A stretch of DNA of 64,000 nucleotides from Paenibacillus wynnii (GTDB lineage Bacteria > Bacillota > Bacilli > Paenibacillales > Paenibacillaceae). This document shows, one piece after another, positions 18,941 to 27,406 of the stretch. The position numbers were made by a program, and so were the translations under genes. The stretch lies in contig NZ_JAUSTK010000002.1 in NCBI RefSeq assembly GCF_030812855.1, positions 248,001 to 312,000 on the forward strand. Direction: 5' to 3'. The first letter of the stretch is position 1. Each line of letters opens with the position of its first letter. The notes beneath the pieces were generated by a model. The model ran no database searches. It worked only from the letters and a program-made list of their open reading frames with translations, and was not told the origin of the DNA.

Positions 18941-18970
18941 CAAAAAAATAGCCCCACGAAGTGTGGAGCC
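18941..18970 (-). terminator. Minus-strand terminator of the aldo/keto reductase gene
   Basis: On the minus strand GGCTCCAC, loop ACTTC, GTGGGGC is followed by TATTTTTTT. Confidence 0.85.
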
Positions 18971-18990
18971 TTGTAAACTAATCCATCTGC

Positions 18991-19905
18991 TTAGCGAGAG
19001 TCTGCTTTCACCATATCCAGTTTAGCGGCCTCTGCATTGGAGACCACCTGCTCTACATTTTTACAGCCCGGAATTACACTGGTCACAGCCGGGTTCTGCA
19101 GGCACCATGCCAGCGCCCACTGTGCCATAGGAATATCACGCGGTACTTCATTGGCAGCGATCTCTCCTACTTCCTTCAACTGTTTGTTTCTTGTCTCCTC
19201 ATTATGGTTAGCCCGAACATCACCCGGCTGGAAGATCGCATCCGGCTTATATTTGCCGCTTAAATACCCGCTGGCCAGCGGAACGCGTGCCAACACACCC
19301 AAATGATGTTCCAGGCATAGCGGGAAAATGTGTTCCTCCGGCTTACGATCAAGCCTGTTGTATACAACCTGTATAACCTCTGCCTGCACTCCCGGTGCAG
19401 AAGACGTCTGATACACTCCTTGGTTGGAGGCGCTGATGGAAATGCCCAGATGGCGGATTTTGCCTGCTTGAACTTGTCTGTCCAGCATGCTCCATAGCTT
19501 GTCATTATTGAAATCGTTATCCGTTCCGGAGTGGAATTGATACAGATCCACATATTCACTCTGGAGCGCACGCAGGGAATCATCCAGCTGCTTCAATACA
19601 TCATCCGCGTTCCATAGCTGCTCCCGCTCCAGATGACCTGTAAAGTGATGACCGAACTTCGTCGCCACAATCCAATCCTCCCGCTTGCGGCGGGCCAGAT
19701 AGCTCCCGATAAACTTCTCAGACAAGTGATCACCGTAGCATTCTGCTGTATCTAACAGATTAATTCCGAGTTCACCCGCCTTATCAAGCATGGCATCCAC
19801 TTCAGCTTGAGTGAAATCCTTGCCCCACTCTCCGCCAAACTGCCATGTTCCTAAACCAATCACTGATACATCTATCCCTGTACTGCCCAGCTTGCGAAAC
19901 TTCAT
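18991..19905 (-). CDS. Aldo/keto reductase
   Basis: The product has 304 residues from ATG 19905, which has GAGGAGG upstream; the frame is open 30 codons further without a site. KFRKLGSTGIDVSVIGLGTWQFGG opens the TIM barrel. NLLDTAECYG carries catalytic Asp and Tyr, VATKFG the lysine, and DLYQFHSGTD the usual histidine strand. VIPGCKNVEQV binds the NADPH phosphate. It reduces aldehydes or ketones of unknown identity. It lies downstream of the VTT-domain gene and 49 bp from it, so the two may be cotranscribed. Confidence 0.9.
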   Translation of the reverse strand: MKFRKLGSTGIDVSVIGLGTWQFGGEWGKDFTQAEVDAMLDKAGELGINLLDTAECYGDHLSEKFIGSYLARRKREDWIVATKFGHHFTGHLEREQLWNADDVLKQLDDSLRALQSEYVDLYQFHSGTDNDFNNDKLWSMLDRQVQAGKIRHLGISISASNQGVYQTSSAPGVQAEVIQVVYNRLDRKPEEHIFPLCLEHHLGVLARVPLASGYLSGKYKPDAIFQPGDVRANHNEETRNKQLKEVGEIAANEVPRDIPMAQWALAWCLQNPAVTSVIPGCKNVEQVVSNAEAAKLDMVKADSR

Positions 19906-19954
19906 GCGAGACCTCCTCAGATTGTTGTGGTATAAATTATAGCCATTAACAACA

Positions 19955-20575
19955 CTATACATTACCCTTCCCGTTCCGCCGTGCCGCTTTGGCAAATTGC
20001 GCCTCTATCGCCTTGACGCCCCACAGTGACAATCCGATAAACAGCAGCACATATATCACTTCCCACGGATGACGGATAAACCGTTCTACATCATTCCCTA
20101 TATACGACACAGCGAATACCATTATGGCCTTGCCCGCACATAACGCAATGAGATAAGAGCGCAGCCTCATACCCGCCAGCCCCGCAGCCATATTAATAAC
20201 TACGAAAGGTCCTACCGGAAAAAGACTAAGCAAAAAGACATAGCTGAAACCGCTCTGCCGGACCCAAATCATACTTTTTGCCACCTTGGGCCGTTTCGCC
20301 CATTTCTTTAAGTACCGGTGGGAAGCGATTTTACGTATGACCAGGAAAGTAGTTACACAACCGGTAACCAGTCCAATCCAAGAGTATAAAAAACCGAGCC
20401 ATAATCCATATACTGCTGCGTTCAATCCTACAATGCCGATTGTTGGGAGCGGCGGCACGAATGATTTCATAAAGGCCAACCCTATACCGGGAATCGACCC
20501 GAGCGATCGATATTGTTCCAGCATATATAGCAATTTATCCTCTGTCAGCCATGACATAATATCCAGTGTTCCCAT
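19955..20575 (-). CDS. TVP38/TMEM64-family (VTT-domain) membrane protein
   Basis: A 206-residue polytopic protein. The VTT/SNARE-assoc domain is recognised by VPPLPTIGIVGLNAAVYG, a re-entrant GLVTGCVTTFLVIRK segment and SLFPVGPFVVINMAAGL. The family is related to DedA proteins, some of which move lipids across the membrane; the function here is unknown. ATG 20575 is preceded by GGTGAGGAG at a longish distance, and the methionine at 20557 is an alternative. Confidence 0.83.
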   Translation of the reverse strand: MGTLDIMSWLTEDKLLYMLEQYRSLGSIPGIGLAFMKSFVPPLPTIGIVGLNAAVYGLWLGFLYSWIGLVTGCVTTFLVIRKIASHRYLKKWAKRPKVAKSMIWVRQSGFSYVFLLSLFPVGPFVVINMAAGLAGMRLRSYLIALCAGKAIMVFAVSYIGNDVERFIRHPWEVIYVLLFIGLSLWGVKAIEAQFAKAARRNGKGNV

Positions 20576-20654
20576 AAAATCGGCGTACTCCTCACCTATC
20601 TATTAATCTTAACATCCCTATTATACATGATTAGCGTTCTGTCTTTTATAGCAC

Positions 20655-20732
20655 AATAAAAATCCCCTCCGATCGATAGCTCCTGAATTCATCGTCAATG
20701 AACTCTTTTCACTGTCTGCCGTGAGGGGATAT
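20655..20732 (-). terminator. Terminator of the sugar-acid operon
   Basis: On the minus strand ATCCCCTC at about 20732 and GAGGGGAT at about 20661 form the base of a long hairpin, with an inner stem GAGTTCAT/ATGAATTC, followed by TTTTTATTG. Confidence 0.7.
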
Positions 20733-20755
20733 CATGTAGTTTACTGATCTCTACC

Positions 20756-21418
20756 TTAACTGATGGATAATCTGAAGGCCTCTACATATTCGGCCGATTT
20801 TTTGGCGATCAATGTGTAATCTTGTAAGCGGACAGCCTCGGACGTTAAATCCGAGCCGATTCCGACAGCAAAGGCACCCGCCTTTACCCAATCCTTAAGA
20901 TTGTCCAGGTTCACTCCGCCTGTCGGCATAATGTTGGCTTGGGGCAAAGGCCCTTTAATAGCACGGATCATGGACGGTGAATACAAATTCCCCGGGAACA
21001 GTTTCACCACATCAACGCCGAGCTCCAGGGCTTCCTGAATTTCCTTGGCCGTCATAACGCCGGGCATCACCGGAATACGGTACCGGTTGCACAGCTTAAC
21101 CGTTTCGGGATTAAGGGAGGGACCAACAACAAATTCTGACCCGCTCAAAATGGCGGCACGGGCTGTTTCGGGATCAAGCACCGTTCCCGCTCCAATAACA
21201 GCATACTTTTGTGGATCCTGTGAAGTGCTGGAATAAACAGAAGCCAGCTTTTCTATCGCTCTGAGGGCAAATGGAACTGTCATAGTTACTTCAATAATTC
21301 TAATCCCGCCCGCTATAGCTTGCTCCGCCATCTCCACCACTTCTTCGGGAGAGTCTCCGCGAAGAACAGCTACGACGCCCTCCTCATGGATTTGGCGAAT
21401 AACTCTAAGCTTATTCAT
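20756..21418 (-). CDS. eda: KDPG/KHG aldolase
   Basis: The product has 220 residues. It cleaves 2-keto-3-deoxy-6-phosphogluconate to pyruvate and glyceraldehyde 3-phosphate. VVAVLRGDSPEE and GIRIIEVTMTVP carry the first barrel strands and the catalytic glutamate. GAGTVLDPE is typical, and the Schiff-base lysine is in DVVKLFPG. MPTGGVNLDN binds phosphate. It is the last gene of the six-gene operon and completes the pathway begun by the dehydratase and KDG kinase genes. GGGGAA precedes the ATG. Confidence 0.93.
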   Translation of the reverse strand: MNKLRVIRQIHEEGVVAVLRGDSPEEVVEMAEQAIAGGIRIIEVTMTVPFALRAIEKLASVYSSTSQDPQKYAVIGAGTVLDPETARAAILSGSEFVVGPSLNPETVKLCNRYRIPVMPGVMTAKEIQEALELGVDVVKLFPGNLYSPSMIRAIKGPLPQANIMPTGGVNLDNLKDWVKAGAFAVGIGSDLTSEAVRLQDYTLIAKKSAEYVEAFRLSIS

Positions 21419-21448
21419 TTCCTGTTCCCCTTTGCACTTTAAAATAGG

Positions 21449-22402
21449 CTATTTCTTGACCGGAAACTTCGGCTGTTCTCCGGATAGTACTCTAATCACT
21501 TCCTCCGCAGCCATCCGGGCCATACGGTAACCGGCCTCTACGGTGTTGGAACCAACGTGAGGAGAGGTTACGACATTAGGCAAACCGACGATATTGAGAG
21601 TTATCGGAGGCTCTTGAATAAAGGTATCCAGACCTGCTCCCGCTATTTGACCTTTGGACAAGGCTTCGTATAAATCTTCTTCGACGACCAGATCGCCCCG
21701 GGCAGTATTAATCAGGTAAGCCGTCTTCTTCATTTGTGCCAGAGAATCCTTATTGATCATCCCTATCGTCTCGGGAAGAGAGGGAGCGTGCAGGGTAATA
21801 ATATCCGACTGAGCATACAGCTCAGGGAGAGTTACATAGTTGACGCCGTATTGGTCGATAAGATCCTGACGGGCATAAGCGTCATATGCAATGATCTGCA
21901 TATCAAACGCTGCCGCCCGTTTCACAACCTCAGCACCGATAGCACCCAGCCCAACCACTCCCAATACCTTCCCTCCAAGCTCTGTGCCGGTAATGCGATC
22001 CCAACCGCCGCTTTTTACTCCGGCATTCATCTGCGGGATATGGCGTGCAACACTTAGCATCAGACTTAAAGCCAGCTCCGCAACCGAACGGGTCGGAGCT
22101 CCCGGTGTAATAGTCACCGGAATGCCCAGCCGATCAGCCTCCGCCACATCAATGTTATCGTAGCCGACGCCGTATTTTGCGACTATTTTCAAGGTCGGAG
22201 CTCCGGCCTCCAGCACCTTCCCGGTCACTTCGTCGATGCCGGTAATCAGCGCATCGGCGCCTTTAATAGCTATCAGGAGCTCCGACTCATTTAAAGGTCG
22301 GCCCTCAGAATTCCAGATAATTTCAAACCCTGCCTGAGTAAGCAGGTCCTTGGCTTCTTCCGAACGGGAGAACGAACGTGGCAGAGCAACTACTTTTGGC
22401 AT
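21449..22402 (-). CDS. D-2-hydroxyacid dehydrogenase (phosphoglycerate dehydrogenase-like)
   Basis: The product has 317 residues. The NAD-binding Rossmann motif is LGVVGLGAIGAEVV. Catalytic residues are visible: Arg in INTARGDLV, Glu in FIQEPPI and His in SPHVGSN. The protein lacks the C-terminal ACT regulatory domain of true SerA, so a catabolic role is likely. In this operon it could reduce or oxidise a 2-keto or 2-hydroxy acid intermediate of sugar-acid breakdown. The gene follows the dehydratase stop by two bases, with its AAGGAGG inside the dehydratase 3' end. Confidence 0.88.
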   Translation of the reverse strand: MPKVVALPRSFSRSEEAKDLLTQAGFEIIWNSEGRPLNESELLIAIKGADALITGIDEVTGKVLEAGAPTLKIVAKYGVGYDNIDVAEADRLGIPVTITPGAPTRSVAELALSLMLSVARHIPQMNAGVKSGGWDRITGTELGGKVLGVVGLGAIGAEVVKRAAAFDMQIIAYDAYARQDLIDQYGVNYVTLPELYAQSDIITLHAPSLPETIGMINKDSLAQMKKTAYLINTARGDLVVEEDLYEALSKGQIAGAGLDTFIQEPPITLNIVGLPNVVTSPHVGSNTVEAGYRMARMAAEEVIRVLSGEQPKFPVKK

Positions 22403-22404
22403 AA

Positions 22405-24051
22405 TTAAAAATCCTCCTTAAAGATACGGATTCCGCCACGCGCAGCTGAAGAAGCATGCTCCGCATACAGGCGCAGATACTTGCTCGCTTCGCGTTTGAT
22501 ATGTTCCAGCTTCTTCGTACGCTTGACCAATTCTTCTTCCGATACGTGAAGATGAAGCTTGCGGGAAGGTACATCGATTTCTATCCGGTCCCCATCCATA
22601 ACCAGTGCAATGGTTCCGCCTTCGGCCGCTTCAGGGCTGGCGTAGCCAATAGACAAGCCGGAAGTAGCTCCTGAGAAGCGGCCGTCCGTTATTAGAGCGG
22701 CGCGTTTGAACTTGCCGAGGATTTCCGTGCACCGGTGAAGCTCACGCATGCCCGGTCCGCCTTTCGGTCCCTCATAGCGGATGATAACTGCATCTCCTTC
22801 TTCAATAAGTCCAGCTTCGTAGGCATCCGAGAATGCCTCTTCAGAATTGAATACTTTGGCCGGTCCCGTAAAGCTTCTCAGCTCTGGAGCAACAGCCGAT
22901 TGTTTGATCAGGGCACCGTCAAGTGCCAGATTTCCCTTCAGGACAGCCACTCCGCCTTCCTTGTCAATCGGCTGATCCAGTGTGCGGATAATCTCACGGT
23001 CCAATACAATGGCATCCGCGATATTAACCCCGACGGAGTTGCCGGTAACAGTCATAACACCCGTATGCAGATGAGCACCCAACTCCTTCATCAAAGCAGG
23101 CATTCCTCCGGCACGCTGCAGATCATTGGTGGTGTATTCATTATTATTAGGAGTGACTCCCGCTAGGAAGGGAACTCGGCGGCTGATTTCGTCAAACAGG
23201 GACATCGGAAGATCAATCCCCAATTCATGAGCGATTGCAGGAAGATGCAGACACGCATTCAGAGATCCCCCCATGGCGAGCAGCACGGAAATGGCGTTCT
23301 CAAAAGCTTCAGGCGTCATAATTTCCTTCGGTGTCAATCCCTGCTTCACCAAAGCTACCGCCTGCCGTCCCGCTTCCTCTGCAGCATCCAATTGTTCATC
23401 GGACAAGGCCTGCATCCAGGATGTGCTCGGCATAGCCATGCCCAAGGCTTCGGATAGCCCCTGCATCGTGTTAGCCGTGCCGAGGAACGGGCAGGCTCCA
23501 GGTCCGGGATAGTACTGATTGGTGATTTCGACTAAACCTTTCTCGTCCAATTCTCCATCCAGGAATTGCCTTCTTGCCGCCTTAGATTCTTTTGGCTTAA
23601 TATGATTCGGCATTACTCCGCCCAAAACGACCAAACCGGGTAGATTGAGACGGGCAGCTGCCATCAACATGCCTGGGACAATTTTGTCACAGGAGCTTAA
23701 AACTACCATTCCATCAAAAATACCATGGGCCTTCACCATTATTTCTACGCTGTCGGCCACAGTTTCACGGCTCGGCAGCGAATATTTCATTCCCGAATGC
23801 CCTTGGGCGATACCGTCGCAAACCGCAATCGTGTTAAACTCCAGGGCTAATCCTCCGGCGGCTTCAATCCCGGCTTTAACCCGGTCAGCCAGCTGGCGTA
23901 AATGAACATGTCCCGGAACGATTTCGTTCCAGGAATTTGCAACAGCGATAACGGGCTTATCCATTTTGGAATAATCCACCCCGCAGGAACAGAGATGCGC
24001 CTTCAATATGGCTCTTGTAAAAGGTGATATCGTAGAAATACGGTTACTCAT
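22405..24051 (-). CDS. IlvD/Edd-family dehydratase, probably sugar-acid dehydratase
   Basis: The product has 548 residues. The Fe-S cysteines of the family are in SSCDKIVPG and GACPFLGTANTMQG; a third candidate is the cysteine near residue 25 (LCSCGVDYSK). CDGIAQGHSGMKYSLPSRE and FSGATSGLSIG are the active-site segments. The family removes water from dihydroxy acids. IlvD itself serves branched-chain amino acids, but the neighbours (KDG kinase, KDPG aldolase, sugar-acid permease) point to an aldonate or related substrate. AGGAGGGAG precedes the ATG. Confidence 0.87.
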   Translation of the reverse strand: MSNRISTISPFTRAILKAHLCSCGVDYSKMDKPVIAVANSWNEIVPGHVHLRQLADRVKAGIEAAGGLALEFNTIAVCDGIAQGHSGMKYSLPSRETVADSVEIMVKAHGIFDGMVVLSSCDKIVPGMLMAAARLNLPGLVVLGGVMPNHIKPKESKAARRQFLDGELDEKGLVEITNQYYPGPGACPFLGTANTMQGLSEALGMAMPSTSWMQALSDEQLDAAEEAGRQAVALVKQGLTPKEIMTPEAFENAISVLLAMGGSLNACLHLPAIAHELGIDLPMSLFDEISRRVPFLAGVTPNNNEYTTNDLQRAGGMPALMKELGAHLHTGVMTVTGNSVGVNIADAIVLDREIIRTLDQPIDKEGGVAVLKGNLALDGALIKQSAVAPELRSFTGPAKVFNSEEAFSDAYEAGLIEEGDAVIIRYEGPKGGPGMRELHRCTEILGKFKRAALITDGRFSGATSGLSIGYASPEAAEGGTIALVMDGDRIEIDVPSRKLHLHVSEEELVKRTKKLEHIKREASKYLRLYAEHASSAARGGIRIFKEDF

Positions 24052-24136
24052 AGGTAACTCCCTCCTGTACTGCTCTATTTATCTAGGGCTCCGGTTTAGC
24101 TTGCGCTCCCCGGAGCCTGTTTTTGTTTTTGTAAAA

Positions 24137-25411
24137 TTAAGCCGCTATTTTATTGTCCGGCACCTTGCTGGACGGAGTCTTGACCACAAGGGTCATAATA
24201 ACGGATGCGACCAAAGCTAACGACATGAACATATACGATGCATCAGGAGAACCTGTGGAACCGTTCAGATAACCGACGATGTAGGACCCGACAAAAGAAC
24301 CGAGTGCACCGAAGCTGTTAATAAGTGCCATTGCACCGCCGGCAACGTTGCGCGGCAGAAGCTCTGGAATAATGGCAAAGAAAGGGCCATACGGGGCATA
24401 CATAGCTCCGCCTGCAACGACCAGAAGAGCGTAGGACAACCAGAAATTCGACGGTCCAATCAGGTAGGAGCCGTAGAAGCAGATAGCACCGATAAGAAGA
24501 CAAATCCAGACTACGCCTTTGCGGTTCATAGTACGGTCAGCATAATAGGAAACGGACAGCATCATAATTACGGCGAGCAGATACGGTACGGCAGAAAGCC
24601 AACCTGCTGCTACGATCCCCGTGTTTCCAGCGTTCTTGATAATTGACGGGAGCCACATAACAAATCCATAAACACCGATGCTCCAGAAGAAGTATTGAAT
24701 GGAAAGCATGATTACCTTCGGGTTTTTGAACGCTTCGCGGTAATTTTTAACTTCCTTTATGCCTTGTTGTTCGTCTAGGAGCGCTTTCTCTACTTCTTTC
24801 TTATCATTTTCAGACAGCCACTTAGCATCTTTCGGCTTATCCTTAACTAGCTTCCACCAGAAAAATGCCCAGATAATCGAAGGCAGACCTTCAATAATAA
24901 ACATCATGCGCCAGCCTACACCGTTTACCAAGTATCCGGATACGATGGACATCCATAATACGGTCACCGGGTTACCCAGGATTAAAAATGTATTGGCCCG
25001 GGAACGTTCTCCTTTTGTAAACCAGTTGCTTAAAAATATCAGCATTGCCGGCATAACCGCGCTTTCCACTACGCCAAGTGTAAAGCGTATTATATATAGG
25101 AATTTGATATCGGTTACCATCCCGGTTGCGGCTGCACACATTCCCCACAGAATCAAACACCAGAACACCAGCTTTTTCGCGCTTTTATTGGCGGCGTAGG
25201 TTGCTCCGGGGATTTGGAAGAAAAAGTAGCCCAGAAAAAACAGCGCTCCCAGTAAGGAAGAAGATGCTGCAGTAATATTTAAGTCTTTGGCCAAGCCCGA
25301 TGCTGCGCCAAAGCTGTAATTTGCCCGGTCCAGATAGGCCAAGCTGTAAGTGATAAAGACCAAAGGAATGATTTTTAGCCACCGGCTGGGTGCCAGTTTT
25401 TTAATTTCCAT
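24137..25411 (-). CDS. MFS anion:cation symporter-type sugar-acid permease
   Basis: A 424-residue protein with twelve predicted helices. RWLKIIPLVFITYSLAYLDRANYSFG at the first helix and GVVESAVMPAMLIFLSNWF further on are typical of the ACS family (hexuronate, galactonate and related acids). It lies between the KDG kinase and dehydratase genes. Substrate import for the operon is the obvious role. ATG follows AAGGGGAG. Confidence 0.88.
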   Translation of the reverse strand: MEIKKLAPSRWLKIIPLVFITYSLAYLDRANYSFGAASGLAKDLNITAASSSLLGALFFLGYFFFQIPGATYAANKSAKKLVFWCLILWGMCAAATGMVTDIKFLYIIRFTLGVVESAVMPAMLIFLSNWFTKGERSRANTFLILGNPVTVLWMSIVSGYLVNGVGWRMMFIIEGLPSIIWAFFWWKLVKDKPKDAKWLSENDKKEVEKALLDEQQGIKEVKNYREAFKNPKVIMLSIQYFFWSIGVYGFVMWLPSIIKNAGNTGIVAAGWLSAVPYLLAVIMMLSVSYYADRTMNRKGVVWICLLIGAICFYGSYLIGPSNFWLSYALLVVAGGAMYAPYGPFFAIIPELLPRNVAGGAMALINSFGALGSFVGSYIVGYLNGSTGSPDASYMFMSLALVASVIMTLVVKTPSSKVPDNKIAA

Positions 25412-25428
25412 GTTATTTTCTCCCCTTA

Positions 25429-26379
25429 TTAATGGATACAGGATGCTATCATAAACGCTTCCAATTGGGCGCGGGTCGGCAGACCTTCCGCGTCACCCGC
25501 TGCCGTCACAGCTAAGGCTCCGATGGCATTCCCGCGGCGAACCGCCTCTTTAACCGGCAGACCGTCCAATAAACCGCTGATCAATCCGACCGCAAAACCA
25601 TCCCCGGCTCCGACTGTATCCACAACCTGAACGCAGAAGCCTTCGACAACACCTTCTTCGGTCGGAGTACGATAATATGCGCCTTCCGGCCCTAATTTTA
25701 CCGTTACAAGCTTGGCACCCTGCTCTAGATAATAAGCCGCAATGTCCCTTGGCTCGGAGTAGCCTGTTAATATTTTGCCTTCCCCTTCTCCTGGCAGAAC
25801 CCAGTCTGCTTGGCAGGCCATGGAGTTGACGACTTCCACCATCTCCGCTTGACTGCTCCACAGCTTTGGCCGCAGATTGACATCAAACGAAATGGTCCGG
25901 TTTGCTACTCTCATAAGTCTAAGAGCCTCATAAGCCAGCTCCCTCGCGCTTGCTGAGACCGCCGCCGGAATTCCGGTCAGATGAAGATGCTTGGCGCTTG
26001 TAAAAGCTGTCGGATCAACATCGGCGGGGCAAATCGTGCTCGCAGCAGATCCTTTCCGGAAATACTGGACCTGAGGATCGCCATTTACGACCTTTGATTT
26101 CAATTGAAAGCCCGTTGGGTATCGTTTGTCTGTGAGAACAGCCTCTACATCAACGTTTTCTTTGCGCAGGGCCTCAATGATAAACTTCCCGAACGAGTCA
26201 TCCCCTACTTTGCTGATCCACCGCATATTAAAGCCCAATCTGGCCAAACCGGTGGAAACATTCGTTTCCGCTCCGGCCAACGCCTTAGTAAACTGCTCAA
26301 TGTGATGCAGCTCACCGGGGCGATCGGCAATGAACATAGCCATTGCCTCGCCGAATGTTACAACATCGCATGCCTTCAT
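25429..26379 (-). CDS. kdgK: PfkB-family sugar kinase, probably 2-keto-3-deoxygluconate kinase
   Basis: The product has 316 residues. DVVTFGEAMAMF starts the fold. GGDPQVQYFRKGSAAS-type substrate loop residues are present as NGDPQVQYFRKGSAAS, and DTVGAGDGFAVGLISG carries the catalytic aspartate and anion hole. Phosphorylation of KDG to KDPG fits the aldolase gene downstream. ATG 26379 is chosen because AAGGAGG lies seven bases upstream; TTG 26385 would be too close. Confidence 0.87.
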   Translation of the reverse strand: MKACDVVTFGEAMAMFIADRPGELHHIEQFTKALAGAETNVSTGLARLGFNMRWISKVGDDSFGKFIIEALRKENVDVEAVLTDKRYPTGFQLKSKVVNGDPQVQYFRKGSAASTICPADVDPTAFTSAKHLHLTGIPAAVSASARELAYEALRLMRVANRTISFDVNLRPKLWSSQAEMVEVVNSMACQADWVLPGEGEGKILTGYSEPRDIAAYYLEQGAKLVTVKLGPEGAYYRTPTEEGVVEGFCVQVVDTVGAGDGFAVGLISGLLDGLPVKEAVRRGNAIGALAVTAAGDAEGLPTRAQLEAFMIASCIH

Positions 26380-26391
26380 ACACAATCCTCC

Positions 26392-27153
26392 TTATGCTTC
26401 CGCTATCATCGCTACGTACTGCTGCAGGGCTTGGGTCAGGTCCTCTCCTTCGACCGGGAACTCAATGGTCCGAGGTACGTCCTGAGGAAGAAGGGCAAGA
26501 ATATTCCGCCATAAGCTGTTAGCTTCTTCCGGAAGACCTAAGGTAACGAGCTTTCCGTTAACCGTCTCCACATGCTTCAGGTGAATATATCCGACATTAC
26601 CTGCCAGTGCAGCGGCAGCTTGCAGCCCTTCCTCTCCGGTCCAGTGCCAATTGCCGACATCAAAGGTCATACAGATCCGTAATCCCGCTTGATGGCAATC
26701 CTCAAAAAATCGCTGGAGCTTACGTACATTGCCTCCATGAGGCGTTTGATCATTTTCAACAGTCAACTTTAAAGCGCTTTCTACAGGAACACGATTTGCC
26801 CAGTAATGCTCCAAGCCAGTCAGATCAGACGTTCCAGGCAGATAGTGCCCGAGCGAGGTTTTGATCCAAATTGCCCCAATAGCAAGGGCTTCGGGAATGA
26901 TGATATCCAGACTTTCCACATTCAGCGTTCCATCAACATTCCATAACTCTACCGGAGCTGAATAGACACTCACGAGCCGCTCTGATTTAATTTGTTGGTC
27001 TAGAGCGGATAAACAAGGGTTTTCTTGAAACAGCTCTCTTCGAATTTCAATTCCAGCGCATCCAGCAGCCTTGGCTACCGGAATACAAAATTCCTGTCCC
27101 TGCTGAACAGCCAGCGGTCCGAGGGACGCCGTAGTGGTAAAAACCTGAACCAT
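26392..27153 (-). CDS. Sugar phosphate isomerase/epimerase-type TIM barrel protein
   Basis: The product has 253 residues and is the first gene of the operon. The xylose-isomerase-like barrel is indicated by VENDQTPHGGNV, ICMTFDVGNWHW with metal-binding Asp and His, and YIHLKHVE. Members isomerise or epimerise sugars or sugar acids using a divalent metal. Here it would feed substrate toward the dehydratase; the exact step is unknown. AAAAGGAG precedes the ATG, 13 bp upstream of the kinase start. Confidence 0.8.
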   Translation of the reverse strand: MVQVFTTTASLGPLAVQQGQEFCIPVAKAAGCAGIEIRRELFQENPCLSALDQQIKSERLVSVYSAPVELWNVDGTLNVESLDIIIPEALAIGAIWIKTSLGHYLPGTSDLTGLEHYWANRVPVESALKLTVENDQTPHGGNVRKLQRFFEDCHQAGLRICMTFDVGNWHWTGEEGLQAAAALAGNVGYIHLKHVETVNGKLVTLGLPEEANSLWRNILALLPQDVPRTIEFPVEGEDLTQALQQYVAMIAEA

Positions 27154-27210
27154 TAGTATTTCTCCTTTTAATGACCAAAATAACGGTGACTATTTGATGA
27201 AAGCGCTAAC

Positions 27211-27237
27211 TGGTACCGATTAACGGAATCGGTACCA
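27211..27237. promoter_or_regulatory. LacI-family operator O1 (leader)
   Basis: TGGTACCGATT, spacer AACGG, AATCGGTACCA is a perfect 11-5-11 palindrome, 58 bp upstream of the first operon gene. It matches the site at 27324 in length and most positions. Confidence 0.85.
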
Positions 27238-27323
27238 TAAAAGAGTTAAAGGGAAGCCGCCTTCCAGTTACAAGGGCGACTTCAGATGAATTACAAATCA
27301 ATTTGCGCAAAATTGATGGTTAA

Positions 27324-27350
27324 TGGAACCGTTTTACGGAATCGGTTTCA
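27324..27350. promoter_or_regulatory. LacI-family operator O2 (promoter)
   Basis: A 27-bp imperfect palindrome; on the minus strand it begins TGAAACCGATTCCGT and ends CGGTTCCA, aligning with O1. It starts nine bases beyond the likely -10 element, so bound repressor would cover the transcription start. The distance between operators is 113 bp. Confidence 0.8.
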
Positions 27351-27358
27351 TTGGCATA

Positions 27359-27388
27359 AAGATACAATATAGACACGCTCTCCGTCAA
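27359..27388 (-). promoter_or_regulatory. Promoter of the sugar-acid operon
   Basis: On the minus strand TTGACG (27388-27383) and TATCTT (27364-27359) are 18 bp apart. It lies between the lacI-type gene stop and operator O2. Confidence 0.6.
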
Positions 27389-27406
27389 GAGTGTTCACAA
27401 GATTTA

